35,976 nt of DNA. Source: an uncultured Oscillospiraceae bacterium (GTDB taxonomy: Bacteria > Bacillota > Clostridia > Oscillospirales > Oscillospiraceae). The stretch lies in assembly GCA_910587255.1 (NCBI GenBank), contig CAJUKT010000056.1, forward strand, positions 1 through 35,976. The letters are read 5' to 3'. Position numbers and translations under genes: made by a program. Shown here one piece after another: positions 30,000 through 35,976 of this stretch; positions within the stretch are counted from its first letter, which is position 1, and each line of letters starts with the position of its first letter. Below the pieces are notes generated by a model that was not told the DNA's origin, ran no database searches, and saw nothing but the letters and a program-made list of their open reading frames with translations.

Positions 30000-31559
30000 A
30001 TGAAAATCTGGCTGACCTCGGATAATGTGGCCTGGGACGCCCGGCACTACCGCTATCCCGCGGAGCAGATGCTGCTCACCCTGTTCCCCGGCGAGCGGCC
30101 CGAATACCCCGAGGCCCCCATCCCCACCGACCTGTTCGCACAGCCCAACGCCGCCGTCTTTACCCTCCACCGGGGAAAGAAGCTCACCAACATGAGTGCC
30201 CTGGTTCTCCGGGACGGGCAGTGGCGCAATGGGGTGGCGCGCTTCCCCTCGGACAGGCTGGACGAGCCGGAGGAGCAGGTGTACCACACCGTCTCCCACG
30301 CGCTGAAGCAGGCGTTTTATAAGGCGGGGTGCGCCCTGCTGGGGCGCGAGCTGCCCTGGGGCTCGCTGACAGGGGTGCGGCCCGTCAAGCTGCCCACCCG
30401 CGCCGTGCTGGCGGGCAAAACGGCAAAGCAGGCCCAGCGGGAGCTGGAGAAGGAGTACCACGTATCCGCCCCCCGGGCGGCGCTGGCGGTGGAGTGCGCC
30501 CGGGCGGCGCTGGATGTGGACCGGCAGCTGGGGGATGGCGGGATGGCCCTCTATCTGGGCATCCCCTTCTGCCCTACCCGGTGCGCCTACTGCTCGTTCA
30601 TCTCCGCCGACGTGAAGCGCTCGCTGTCCCTGGTGGAGCCCTATGTGGAGGCGCTGTGCCGGGAGATCGAGCTGGCCGGGCGGCTGCTGCGGGAGCGGGG
30701 GGTGCACATCTCCTGCGCGTATATGGGGGGCGGCACCCCCACTACCCTGTCGGCGGAGCAGCTGCACAAAATCCTGTCCGCTGTGGAAAACTTTCTTCCC
30801 ATGGAGCGGTGCGCCGAGTTCACCGTGGAGGCGGGCAGGCCGGACACCATCACCGCGGACAAGCTGGAAACCCTGAAAAAACACGGAATTCACCGCATCT
30901 CCATCAACCCCCAGAGCATGGAGGACCAGGTGCTGCGGGCCATGGGGCGCTCCCACACCGCCGGGGAGATTGTGGAAGCTATGGCGCTGGCGGAGGAGCA
31001 TTTCGGCGGGCTTGTCAACATGGATCTCATCGCCGGGCTGCCCGCCGACAGCCGGGAGGGCTTTGGACGCACGCTGGAGCGGGTGCTGGCCATGGAACCG
31101 GCCAACATCACAGTGCACACCCTGGCGCTGAAAAAGGGCTCCCGGCTCACCGAGGAGGGCGGGGAGCTGTGCACGGCCGGGACGGTGGAGGCCATGCTGG
31201 AGCTGGCGTCGCACCGGCTGCGGCGGGCGGGGTACGTCCCGTACTACCTCTACCGGCAGAAGTACATGTCCGGCTCCTTTGAAAATGTGGGCTGGACAAG
31301 GCCGGGGGCGGTGTGCGCCTATAACATCGTGATGATGGAGGAGCTGCAAAGTGTGCTCTCCCTGGGGGCCGGGGGGATCACCAAGCTGGTGGACCCGGAA
31401 AACCGGAAAATCATTCGCCTGAGCAACCCCAAATACGCAAAGGAGTATCTGGAGGGCTGGGAGAAGATCGCCGCCGCCAAGGAGCGGGCGGCGCGGTTCC
31501 AGGGGGAGCTGGCAAGCCGCGCCGGACCGGCCGGGGACGGGGCGCAGCCAAAAAGCTGA
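30000..31559 (+). CDS. hemZ: HemZ, oxygen-independent coproporphyrinogen III oxidase-like radical SAM protein
   Basis: 519 aa, like Bacillus HemZ (501). The N-terminal ~175 residues are the HemZ-specific extension; the radical SAM CxxxCxxC is in FCPTRCAYCSF (~188-198), followed by the YMGGGTPTTLSAEQL motif and the downstream VNMDLIAGLPAD strand. The reaction is decarboxylation of coproporphyrinogen; no other heme gene is nearby, so the substrate may differ. Directly coupled to the MBL gene. Confidence 0.92.
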   Translation: MKIWLTSDNVAWDARHYRYPAEQMLLTLFPGERPEYPEAPIPTDLFAQPNAAVFTLHRGKKLTNMSALVLRDGQWRNGVARFPSDRLDEPEEQVYHTVSHALKQAFYKAGCALLGRELPWGSLTGVRPVKLPTRAVLAGKTAKQAQRELEKEYHVSAPRAALAVECARAALDVDRQLGDGGMALYLGIPFCPTRCAYCSFISADVKRSLSLVEPYVEALCREIELAGRLLRERGVHISCAYMGGGTPTTLSAEQLHKILSAVENFLPMERCAEFTVEAGRPDTITADKLETLKKHGIHRISINPQSMEDQVLRAMGRSHTAGEIVEAMALAEEHFGGLVNMDLIAGLPADSREGFGRTLERVLAMEPANITVHTLALKKGSRLTEEGGELCTAGTVEAMLELASHRLRRAGYVPYYLYRQKYMSGSFENVGWTRPGAVCAYNIVMMEELQSVLSLGAGGITKLVDPENRKIIRLSNPKYAKEYLEGWEKIAAAKERAARFQGELASRAGPAGDGAQPKS

Positions 31560-31597
31560 TTTTCGGCCCAAAAGGGCAAAAAATCAAGGCAACCCCC

Positions 31598-31626
31598 TTG
31601 ACTTTGGAAAATCAGGCTGATATACT
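31598..31626 (+). promoter_or_regulatory. Promoter of rplU-prp-rpmA
   Basis: TTGACT (31598-31603) and TATACT (31621-31626) with a 17-base spacer. Confidence 0.85.
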
Positions 31627-31637
31627 ATCATGGCCGC

Positions 31638-31766
31638 ATGGACCGGGTAGAAGCGCGGAGAAGCGGAAAGCGACCAAACGTCCTGGCCGCTTCGCAGCGT
31701 GACAACAAGTGGGGATCATCCCCCGCCCCCGACAGCGAGCCCGTAATAAAGGAAAGGAGTGCAGAT
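31638..31766 (+). ncRNA. 5' leader of rplU, candidate L21 leader
   Basis: About 130 transcribed bases with no gene before rplU. The stretch contains GGGGATCATCCCC (a hairpin) and a structured GC-rich part. Firmicutes carry an L21 leader RNA at this place; I judge by position and pairing only and cannot confirm the family. Confidence 0.45.
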
Positions 31767-32078
31767 ATGCACGCGATCATTGAGACCGGCGGCAAGCAGT
31801 ATAAGGTGGCCGAGGGCGACACCCTCTACATCGAGAAGCTGAATGTGGAAGCCGGCGAGACCGTCACCTTCGACAAGGTGCTGGCCGTTTTGGACGGCGA
31901 CACCGCCAGGTTTGGCGCCCCCGCCGTGGACGGCGCCTCCGTCACCGCCAACGTGGTGAAGAACGGCAAGGGTAAGAAGGTGCTGGTGTTCAAGTACAAG
32001 CCCAAAAAGAATTACCGCCGCCGCCAGGGCCACCGCCAGCCCTATACCAAGGTGGAGATCACCAAGGTCAACGCCTGA
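31767..32078 (+). CDS. rplU: Ribosomal protein bL21
   Basis: 103 aa, start MHAIIETGGKQYKVAEGDTL, and end NYRRRQGHRQPYTKVEI, both typical of bL21. The ATG at 31767 follows AAAGGAG; an open frame continues upstream but belongs to the leader. Confidence 0.97.
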   Translation: MHAIIETGGKQYKVAEGDTLYIEKLNVEAGETVTFDKVLAVLDGDTARFGAPAVDGASVTANVVKNGKGKKVLVFKYKPKKNYRRRQGHRQPYTKVEITKVNA

Positions 32079-32089
32079 GGGAAACGGCG

Positions 32090-32437
32090 ATGACCAGCAT
32101 AACCTTCCACAGCGCGGACGGCCGCATCGACGGCTTCGTGGTGGAGGGCCACAGCGGGTACGCCGAGGCGGGCAGCGACATTGTGTGCGCGGCCATCTCC
32201 GCGGCGGTTGGCCTGACCGAGTGCGCCATTAACGAGGTGCTGGGCCTGGGGGCCCCGGTGAAGGCCAGCGAAAAAAACGCCCGCATCTCCCTCAAGCTCC
32301 CCGCCAAGCTGGACGAGGCCAACGAGTATGCCTGCCAGACCCTTTTGGCGGGCCTGCTGGTCTACCTCCAGGCCATGGGGGAGCAATACCCGGATTATCT
32401 CACTGTCTTGTTAGATGATGAGGATGAAAAGGAGTAA
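32090..32437 (+). CDS. prp: Prp, cysteine protease that matures bL27
   Basis: 115 aa. The family active-site pattern is GHSGYAEAGSDIVCAAIS: His at ~21 and Cys at ~33. Prp removes the N-terminal extension of bL27; here that extension is present (see rpmA). Encoded between rplU and rpmA, as in Firmicutes. Loss of it is lethal in S. aureus. Confidence 0.93.
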   Translation: MTSITFHSADGRIDGFVVEGHSGYAEAGSDIVCAAISAAVGLTECAINEVLGLGAPVKASEKNARISLKLPAKLDEANEYACQTLLAGLLVYLQAMGEQYPDYLTVLLDDEDEKE

Positions 32438-32473
32438 GCTCCTTAACCTTTGACAGAAAGGACGGAAACGACT

Positions 32474-32758
32474 ATGCTGAAGCTCAATATCCAGTTCTTC
32501 GCCCACAAAAAGGGCGGCGGCTCCACCAAGAACGGCCGCGATTCCCAGGCCAAGCGCCTGGGCGTGAAGCGCGGCGACGGCCAGTTTGTGCTGGCGGGTA
32601 ACATCCTGGTGCGCCAGCGCGGCACCCATATCCACCCCGGCGTCAACGTGGGCAAGGGCAGCGACGACACCCTGTTCGCCCTGAAGGACGGCAAGGTGAA
32701 GTTCGAGCGGCTGGGCAAGGACCGCAAGCAGGTCTCCATCGTAACGCTCGAGCAATAA
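32474..32758 (+). CDS. rpmA: Ribosomal protein bL27 with Prp-cleaved extension
   Basis: 94 aa. The N-terminus MLKLNIQFFAHKKGGGSTKN carries the LxxQFFA extension cut by Prp before mature bL27. The open frame begins 24 bases earlier, but ATG 32474 matches the known extension and follows AAAGGA. The last codon overlaps the first hairpin of the array that follows. Confidence 0.97.
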   Translation: MLKLNIQFFAHKKGGGSTKNGRDSQAKRLGVKRGDGQFVLAGNILVRQRGTHIHPGVNVGKGSDDTLFALKDGKVKFERLGKDRKQVSIVTLEQ

Positions 32759-32902
32759 ATCCTCTGGATTTATTGCCCTGCGGCTCTGCCGCAGGCTTTT
32801 ACGGCTATGCTGTAAAAGCACGAGCGTTGCGGCAACACGCGCTGTGCGCGGCGGTGCCGCGCGTATTCCGCTTCGCGGAATACGGCAATGGGACATTGCC
32901 GT
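32754..32902. repeat. Array of seven back-to-back hairpins after rpmA
   Basis: Consecutive inverted repeats, nearly gapless: AATAAATCC/GGATTTATT (32754-32774, 9 bp); CCTGCGGC/GCCGCAGG (32777-32795, 8 bp, loop TCT); GCTTTTAC/GTAAAAGC (32795-32819, 8 bp); GCGTTG/CAACACGC (32824-32840, imperfect); GCGCGGC/GCCGCGC (32846-32862, 7 bp); GTATTCCGC/GCGGAATAC (32863-32883, 9 bp, loop TTC); ACGGCAAT/ATTGCCGT (32882-32902, 8 bp). No gene is seen. It is unlike a single terminator. Confidence 0.9.
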
Positions 32903-32941
32903 CGCGTGTTATTGTGGAGATTGCCCAGTAAGTTTTGACGC

Positions 32942-32979
32942 AAAAGGCCGCAGACGGGTTCCCGTTTGCGGCCTTTTTT
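32942..32979 (+). terminator. Terminator of the rplU-prp-rpmA unit
   Basis: A long stem AAAAGGCCGCAGACGG / CCGTTTGCGGCCTTTT (one G-T pair), tight loop, followed by a T run to 32979. Confidence 0.85.
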
Positions 32980-33007
32980 CATAAACCGCAAAGGAGCGAA
33001 AAGGAAC

Positions 33008-33235
33008 ATGAAAAGACTGTTTCAGGGGATTGCGTTCATTCTGTTCGGGATGCTGCTGGTATTGATCGCGATGGTTGACCCTGTCCTAAGCGATGGAATA
33101 TTGCGGATGGTGGCGGACTTGGTAGCACTGATTATGGGCATTGTGGGCCTGGTCTACACCCTCACTCCAGGAAAGCTGGAGCTGGTGGTGAGTCCGGGCA
33201 AGGATAACGGCGGAATAGAAAGGACAGGAGATTGA
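33008..33235 (+). CDS. Small two-helix membrane protein, unknown function
   Basis: 75 aa from the ATG at 33008, after AAAGGA. Two membrane helices (about 5-25 and 33-52) and a polar tail. The frame is open upstream over the terminator, but that part is not expected to be translated. No family recognised. The flavodoxin gene follows 34 bases after. Confidence 0.7.
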   Translation: MKRLFQGIAFILFGMLLVLIAMVDPVLSDGILRMVADLVALIMGIVGLVYTLTPGKLELVVSPGKDNGGIERTGD

Positions 33236-33269
33236 GCATGGACCCATTTGAGGTAAGAGGTAATCAGTT

Positions 33270-33707
33270 ATGAAAACAGCCATCGTGTACCAGTCCATCC
33301 ACCACGGCAACACCAAAAAGCTGGTGGATGCCATCGCCCAGGGCCATGACGTGACCCTCATTGATGCCGGGGCGCAAAAACAGGCCGATCTGGGGCAATA
33401 TGACCTTATCGGCTTTGCCTCTGGCATCTACGGCTGGAGGTTCCACCGTAATGTGCTGGAGTTCGCCCGGAACAATCTACCCCAGGGCAAGCGGGTGTTC
33501 TTCCTGTGCACCTACGGCGGGCGGGCCAACACCAAGTCCATTGCGGCGGTGGCCAGGGAGAAGTCCGCCGTGATCGCCGGGGAGTTCGGGTGCAGGGGAT
33601 TTGACACCTTCGGGCCCTTCAGGCTCATCGGCGGCATCGCAAAGGGCCGCCCCAGCCAGGCCGACCTGGAAAACGCCCGGCGCTTCTTTGAGGGGCTTTG
33701 TAAGTAA
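33270..33707 (+). CDS. Flavodoxin-family protein
   Basis: 145 aa. The FMN phosphate loop is seen in YQSIHHGNTKKLVDAIAQ (8-25); strands with GFASGIYGWRFHRNVLEF and VFFLCTYGGRA fit flavodoxin contacts. Likely an FMN electron carrier or a flavodoxin-like domain protein. No iron-sulfur partner nearby. Confidence 0.88.
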   Translation: MKTAIVYQSIHHGNTKKLVDAIAQGHDVTLIDAGAQKQADLGQYDLIGFASGIYGWRFHRNVLEFARNNLPQGKRVFFLCTYGGRANTKSIAAVAREKSAVIAGEFGCRGFDTFGPFRLIGGIAKGRPSQADLENARRFFEGLCK

Positions 33708-33732
33708 GTTTTCACGTGAGCAGGGGGCCGTT

Positions 33733-33786
33733 ATGGCGGATCAATTCATCGACGCCGCCCGGATCGCCGTCCGGGTCAGGGGGTGA
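33733..33786 (+). pseudogene. Truncated 5' copy of obgE
   Basis: Encodes MADQFIDAARIAVRVRG then a stop, against the obgE start MANQFIDTARITVRAGAGGG. The first 42 bases match obgE (34247 on) at 36 positions by my count. Only about 50 bases are copied. The GNAT gene lies between this fragment and the intact obgE. Confidence 0.88.
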
Positions 33787-33791
33787 GCCGG

Positions 33792-34235
33792 ATGAGTTTT
33801 CAGTTCAACAGCCGCTTTGACTGCCTGGGCGGCGGAGGGCTCACCCTTCGTATCCGGGAAAAGGCGGAGGGCGATGGGGTACTGCTCCCCTTCTACTATT
33901 ACGATATCCTGGCGGACGGCACCCCCGTTGGAAAAATCAGCATCCGCATCGGGGACAATTTCCACGCATACTATAACGGCCACATCGGCTATGAGGTGGA
34001 CCCGGAATTCCAGGGGCACGGCTATGCCCGCCGGGCCTGCGAACTGGTGCTGGACGTGGCCCGGTTCCACGGGATAAAGCGGCTCTATCTCACCTGCGGG
34101 GAGGACAACGCCCCGTCCTGCCGCACCATTGAACGGCTGGGCGGGAGGTTATTGGAGATCTGCGAGGCGCCCAGGGAGTACTTTGCCTGGTACGAGGGGA
34201 TGCCCAGGCAGCGGATCTATCAACTGGATTTATAA
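33792..34235 (+). CDS. GNAT-family N-acetyltransferase
   Basis: 147 aa from the ATG at 33792; a GTG at 33783 overlapping the fragment stop is also possible (150 aa). Acetyl-CoA binding is seen in FQGHGYARRACELVLDVARF (motif A, Q-x-x-G-x-G/A), followed by LYLTCGEDNAPSCRTIERLG (motif B). Substrate unknown. It sits between the obgE fragment and obgE with 11 bases to the obgE start, and its codon use resembles its neighbours. Confidence 0.9.
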   Translation: MSFQFNSRFDCLGGGGLTLRIREKAEGDGVLLPFYYYDILADGTPVGKISIRIGDNFHAYYNGHIGYEVDPEFQGHGYARRACELVLDVARFHGIKRLYLTCGEDNAPSCRTIERLGGRLLEICEAPREYFAWYEGMPRQRIYQLDL

Positions 34236-34246
34236 AGGAGGTCTCT

Positions 34247-35530
34247 ATGGCCAATCAATTTATCGACACCGCCCGCATCACCGTCCGGGCGGGAGCGGGC
34301 GGCGGCGGCGCGGTGGCCTTCCACCGGGAGAAGTACGTGGCCGCCGGCGGCCCCGACGGCGGGGACGGCGGGCGCGGCGGGGACATCATTTTGCGGGTGG
34401 ACCCCCACATGTCCACCCTGATGGATTTCCGCTACAAGCGCAAATACGCCGCCGAAAACGGCAGGGACGGCCAGGGCAAGCGGTGCTCCGGCAAGGACGG
34501 GGACGACCTGGTGATCCGGGTGCCCAAAGGCACCGTGGTGCGCGACCTGGAGACCCGCGAGATCATCTGCGACATGTCCGGCCAGGAGGACTTCGTGCTG
34601 GCCAGGGGGGGCAACGGCGGCTGGGGGAACCAGCACTTCGCCACCCCCACCCGCCAGTGCCCCCGGTTTGCCAAGGCGGGCCTGCCGGGGCAGTACCGGG
34701 AGGTGCTTTTAGAGCTGAAGCTGCTGGCGGACGTGGGGCTGGTGGGCTTCCCCAACGTGGGAAAGTCCACCCTGCTCAGCGTGGTTACCCGGGCCCAGCC
34801 CAAGATCGCCAACTACCATTTCACCACCCTCTCACCCAACCTGGGCGTGGTGGCGGTGGACGGGGGGGAGTCCTTTGTGCTGGCCGATATCCCCGGCATC
34901 ATCGAGGGGGCGGCGGACGGCGCGGGGCTGGGCCACGACTTTCTGCGCCATGTGGACCGCTGCCGCCTGCTCATCCATGTGGTGGACGTGTCCGGCAGCG
35001 AGGGCCGGGACCCGGTGGCCGACTTCGACGCCATCTGCGAGGAGCTCCAGCGCTGGTCCCCCGAGCTGGCCGGGCGGCGGATGCTGGTGGCCGCCAACAA
35101 GGTGGACATTATGGAGGACCCCGGGCTGCTGGAAAAGCTGCGCCGGCATGTGGAGGCCAAGGGGTGCCCCCTGTTTGAGCTGTCCGCCGCCACCCACCGG
35201 GGCGCCAAGGAGCTGATGTACGCCGCCGCCCGGGAGCTGTCCGGCCTGCCCCCGGTGATCGTGTATGAGCCCACCTACGTGGAGCGCCCCCCCGAGGTGG
35301 ACACCTCGGAATCCTTGGATATCCAGCAGGACGAGGACGGCGTCTGGCTGGTGGACGGGCCCTGGCTGCGCCAGCTGATGGCCAATGTGAACTTCTCCGA
35401 CTACGAGAGCCGGAACTGGTTTGAGCGCAAGCTGCGGGACGCAGGGGTGTACCAGCAGCTGGAGGAGCTGGGTGTCGAGGACGGGGACGTGGTGTGCCTG
35501 TATAATCTGGAGTTTGAGTACCAGAGGTGA
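34247..35530 (+). CDS. obgE: Obg GTPase (ObgE/CgtA)
   Basis: 427 aa. N-terminal Obg fold with its Gly-rich loops (AGAGGGGAVAFHREKYVAAG, DGGDGGRGGDI), G domain with G1 GFPNVGKST (~165-173), G2/G3 (DIPGIIEGA), G4 NKVD, and a C-terminal OCT domain (from ~345, EDGVWLVDGPWLRQL). 50S-associated assembly and stress GTPase. AAAGGAGG is 5-7 bases upstream. The usual partners rplU and rpmA lie 1.5 kb before it. Confidence 0.96.
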   Translation: MANQFIDTARITVRAGAGGGGAVAFHREKYVAAGGPDGGDGGRGGDIILRVDPHMSTLMDFRYKRKYAAENGRDGQGKRCSGKDGDDLVIRVPKGTVVRDLETREIICDMSGQEDFVLARGGNGGWGNQHFATPTRQCPRFAKAGLPGQYREVLLELKLLADVGLVGFPNVGKSTLLSVVTRAQPKIANYHFTTLSPNLGVVAVDGGESFVLADIPGIIEGAADGAGLGHDFLRHVDRCRLLIHVVDVSGSEGRDPVADFDAICEELQRWSPELAGRRMLVAANKVDIMEDPGLLEKLRRHVEAKGCPLFELSAATHRGAKELMYAAARELSGLPPVIVYEPTYVERPPEVDTSESLDIQQDEDGVWLVDGPWLRQLMANVNFSDYESRNWFERKLRDAGVYQQLEELGVEDGDVVCLYNLEFEYQR

Positions 35531-35740
35531 GCGCTGAGCCGTCGTGAGCCGCGTGGATGGACTGGAGCGAGGACAAAAGCGCAAGGAGGGCGCAGGCCCG
35601 GATGGGTTTTGTCCGAGGCGGAAGGAAGCCGCGCGTGGGGAACAGGCGAAGCGTGACAAAAGCGCTGAGCCGTCGTGAGTAGCGCGGATGGACTGGAGCG
35701 AGGACAAAAGCCCAAGGAGGGGCGGCCGCATCGCAGCGCG
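35531..35740. repeat. ~131-bp tandem repeat after obgE
   Basis: GCGCTGAGCCGTCGTGAG begins at 35531 and 35662 (period 131), each followed by GGATGGACTGGAGCGAGGAC and AAAAGC. GGACAAAA and TTTTGTCC again form a hairpin. Related to the units at 1-220 and, inverted, at 16275-16583. No gene is seen from 35531 to the window end. Confidence 0.85.
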
Positions 35741-35763
35741 GCAGCAGAAAGCGGAAAAAGAAA

Positions 35764-35793
35764 CAGGGGCCTGTCCACTCGGACAGGCCCCTG
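35764..35793 (-). terminator. Strong hairpin, probable terminator for a minus-strand gene to the right
   Basis: A perfect 13-bp stem CAGGGGCCTGTCC/GGACAGGCCCCTG with loop ACTC. Read on the minus strand it is followed by TTTCTTTTTCC; on the plus strand no T run follows. It suggests a convergent gene beyond the window. Confidence 0.65.
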
Positions 35794-35818
35794 AGCTTGT
35801 CGAAAAAGCCTCGCAGAG

Positions 35819-35884
35819 TTCGCGCCCGCAGGCGCGAAGAAAATGAAATCCGTTTTCCCCGGCGACCTGTGCGTCGGGGAAAAC
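35819..35884. repeat. Two further hairpins at the right edge
   Basis: TTCGCGCC/GGCGCGAA (35819-35838, loop CGCA) and GTTTTCCCCG/CGGGGAAAAC (35852-35884, 10 bp). The rest, to 35976, shows nothing recognisable. Confidence 0.7.
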
Positions 35885-35976
35885 ACTTCTCGGCCGAACA
35901 GTGTGCGAGTTGGCCGCCTCAGGCGGACAGCGAGTGCGCGCATGAGGCCGCAGCTCTTCCCGTCGGAAAAGGCAAA

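Noticed and set aside
33706..33721. TTTTCACGTGAG as another parS
   Set aside because: Only the central 10 bases match; the outer arms differ at several positions, so it is not counted.
1..35976. tRNA, rRNA or other standard RNA genes
   Set aside because: No tRNA cloverleaf with the usual GTTCRA T-loop and no rRNA sequence was seen by eye.

Overview
The window is a GC-rich stretch of a Firmicutes chromosome around the replication origin. Gene content (dnaA, dnaN, recF, gyrB, gyrA, rpmH, rnpA, yidC, jag, noc, parA, parB), clear Shine-Dalgarno sites, TTGACA/TATAAT promoters, a T-box, HemZ and the Prp/L27 pair all point to a clostridial bacterium. The high GC suggests Oscillospiraceae (Flavonifractor/Lawsonibacter-like); that genus-level guess is inference, since no marker was searched.

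Layout. 1-386: a 134-bp tandem intergenic repeat and two parS sites. 387-5.6 kb (+): noc, a tandem parS array, parA, parB, a membrane coiled-coil protein with a parS inside its gene, and serS; 12 perfect parS cores lie between 226 and 5619. 5.7-8.9 kb (+): an unknown small protein, mscL with an apparent 1-base deletion, an unknown membrane protein, rsmG, a MinD-like ATPase without the membrane helix, and a methylglyoxal-synthase-fold protein lacking the catalytic Asp. 8.9-12.6 kb (+): a T-box leader that reads as tRNA-Asp-specific, hisS, aspS, and a duplicated aspS tail. 12.6-13.0 kb: two tiny divergent genes (a ribbon-helix-helix protein and a 55-aa protein) sharing a palindromic promoter region. 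13.1-23.5 kb (-): dnaA, a DnaA-box region (probable oriC), dnaN, an S4 protein, recF, remB-like, a PH-domain protein, gyrB, 139-bp repeats, gyrA, a 53-aa membrane protein and rnhA. 23.7-26.8 kb (+): rpmH, rnpA, yidD, yidC, jag. 27.0-29.3 kb (+): an AT-richer accessory island with a membrane-anchored XRE regulator, two secreted proteins and a VanZ-like protein. 29.3-35.5 kb (+): an MBL hydrolase, hemZ, rplU-prp-rpmA, an array of hairpins, a small membrane protein, a flavodoxin, an obgE 5' fragment, a GNAT acetyltransferase and obgE. The right edge holds ~131-bp repeats related to those at the left edge and between gyrA and gyrB.

How it works together. DnaA, the DNA clamp, RecF and gyrase serve replication starting near 22 kb. 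ParA, ParB and the parS array load the segregation machinery and SMC 16-22 kb away, and Noc couples the nucleoid to division. rpmH/rnpA/yidD/yidC/jag and rplU/prp/rpmA/obgE serve ribosome, tRNA and membrane-protein biogenesis. In Bacillus-like genomes rsmG-noc-parA-parB follows jag; here that block lies on the other side of dnaA and points toward it, with the AT-rich island next to jag instead.

Most notable: the parS centromere array with a coding parS; the Noc/ParB specificity residues readable side by side; the unlisted divergent RHH gene pair; the MinD-like/degenerate MGS pair; the T-box with Asp identity on hisS; two separate places where a gene end is duplicated around an insert (aspS tail, obgE head); and a run of seven back-to-back hairpins after rpmA.
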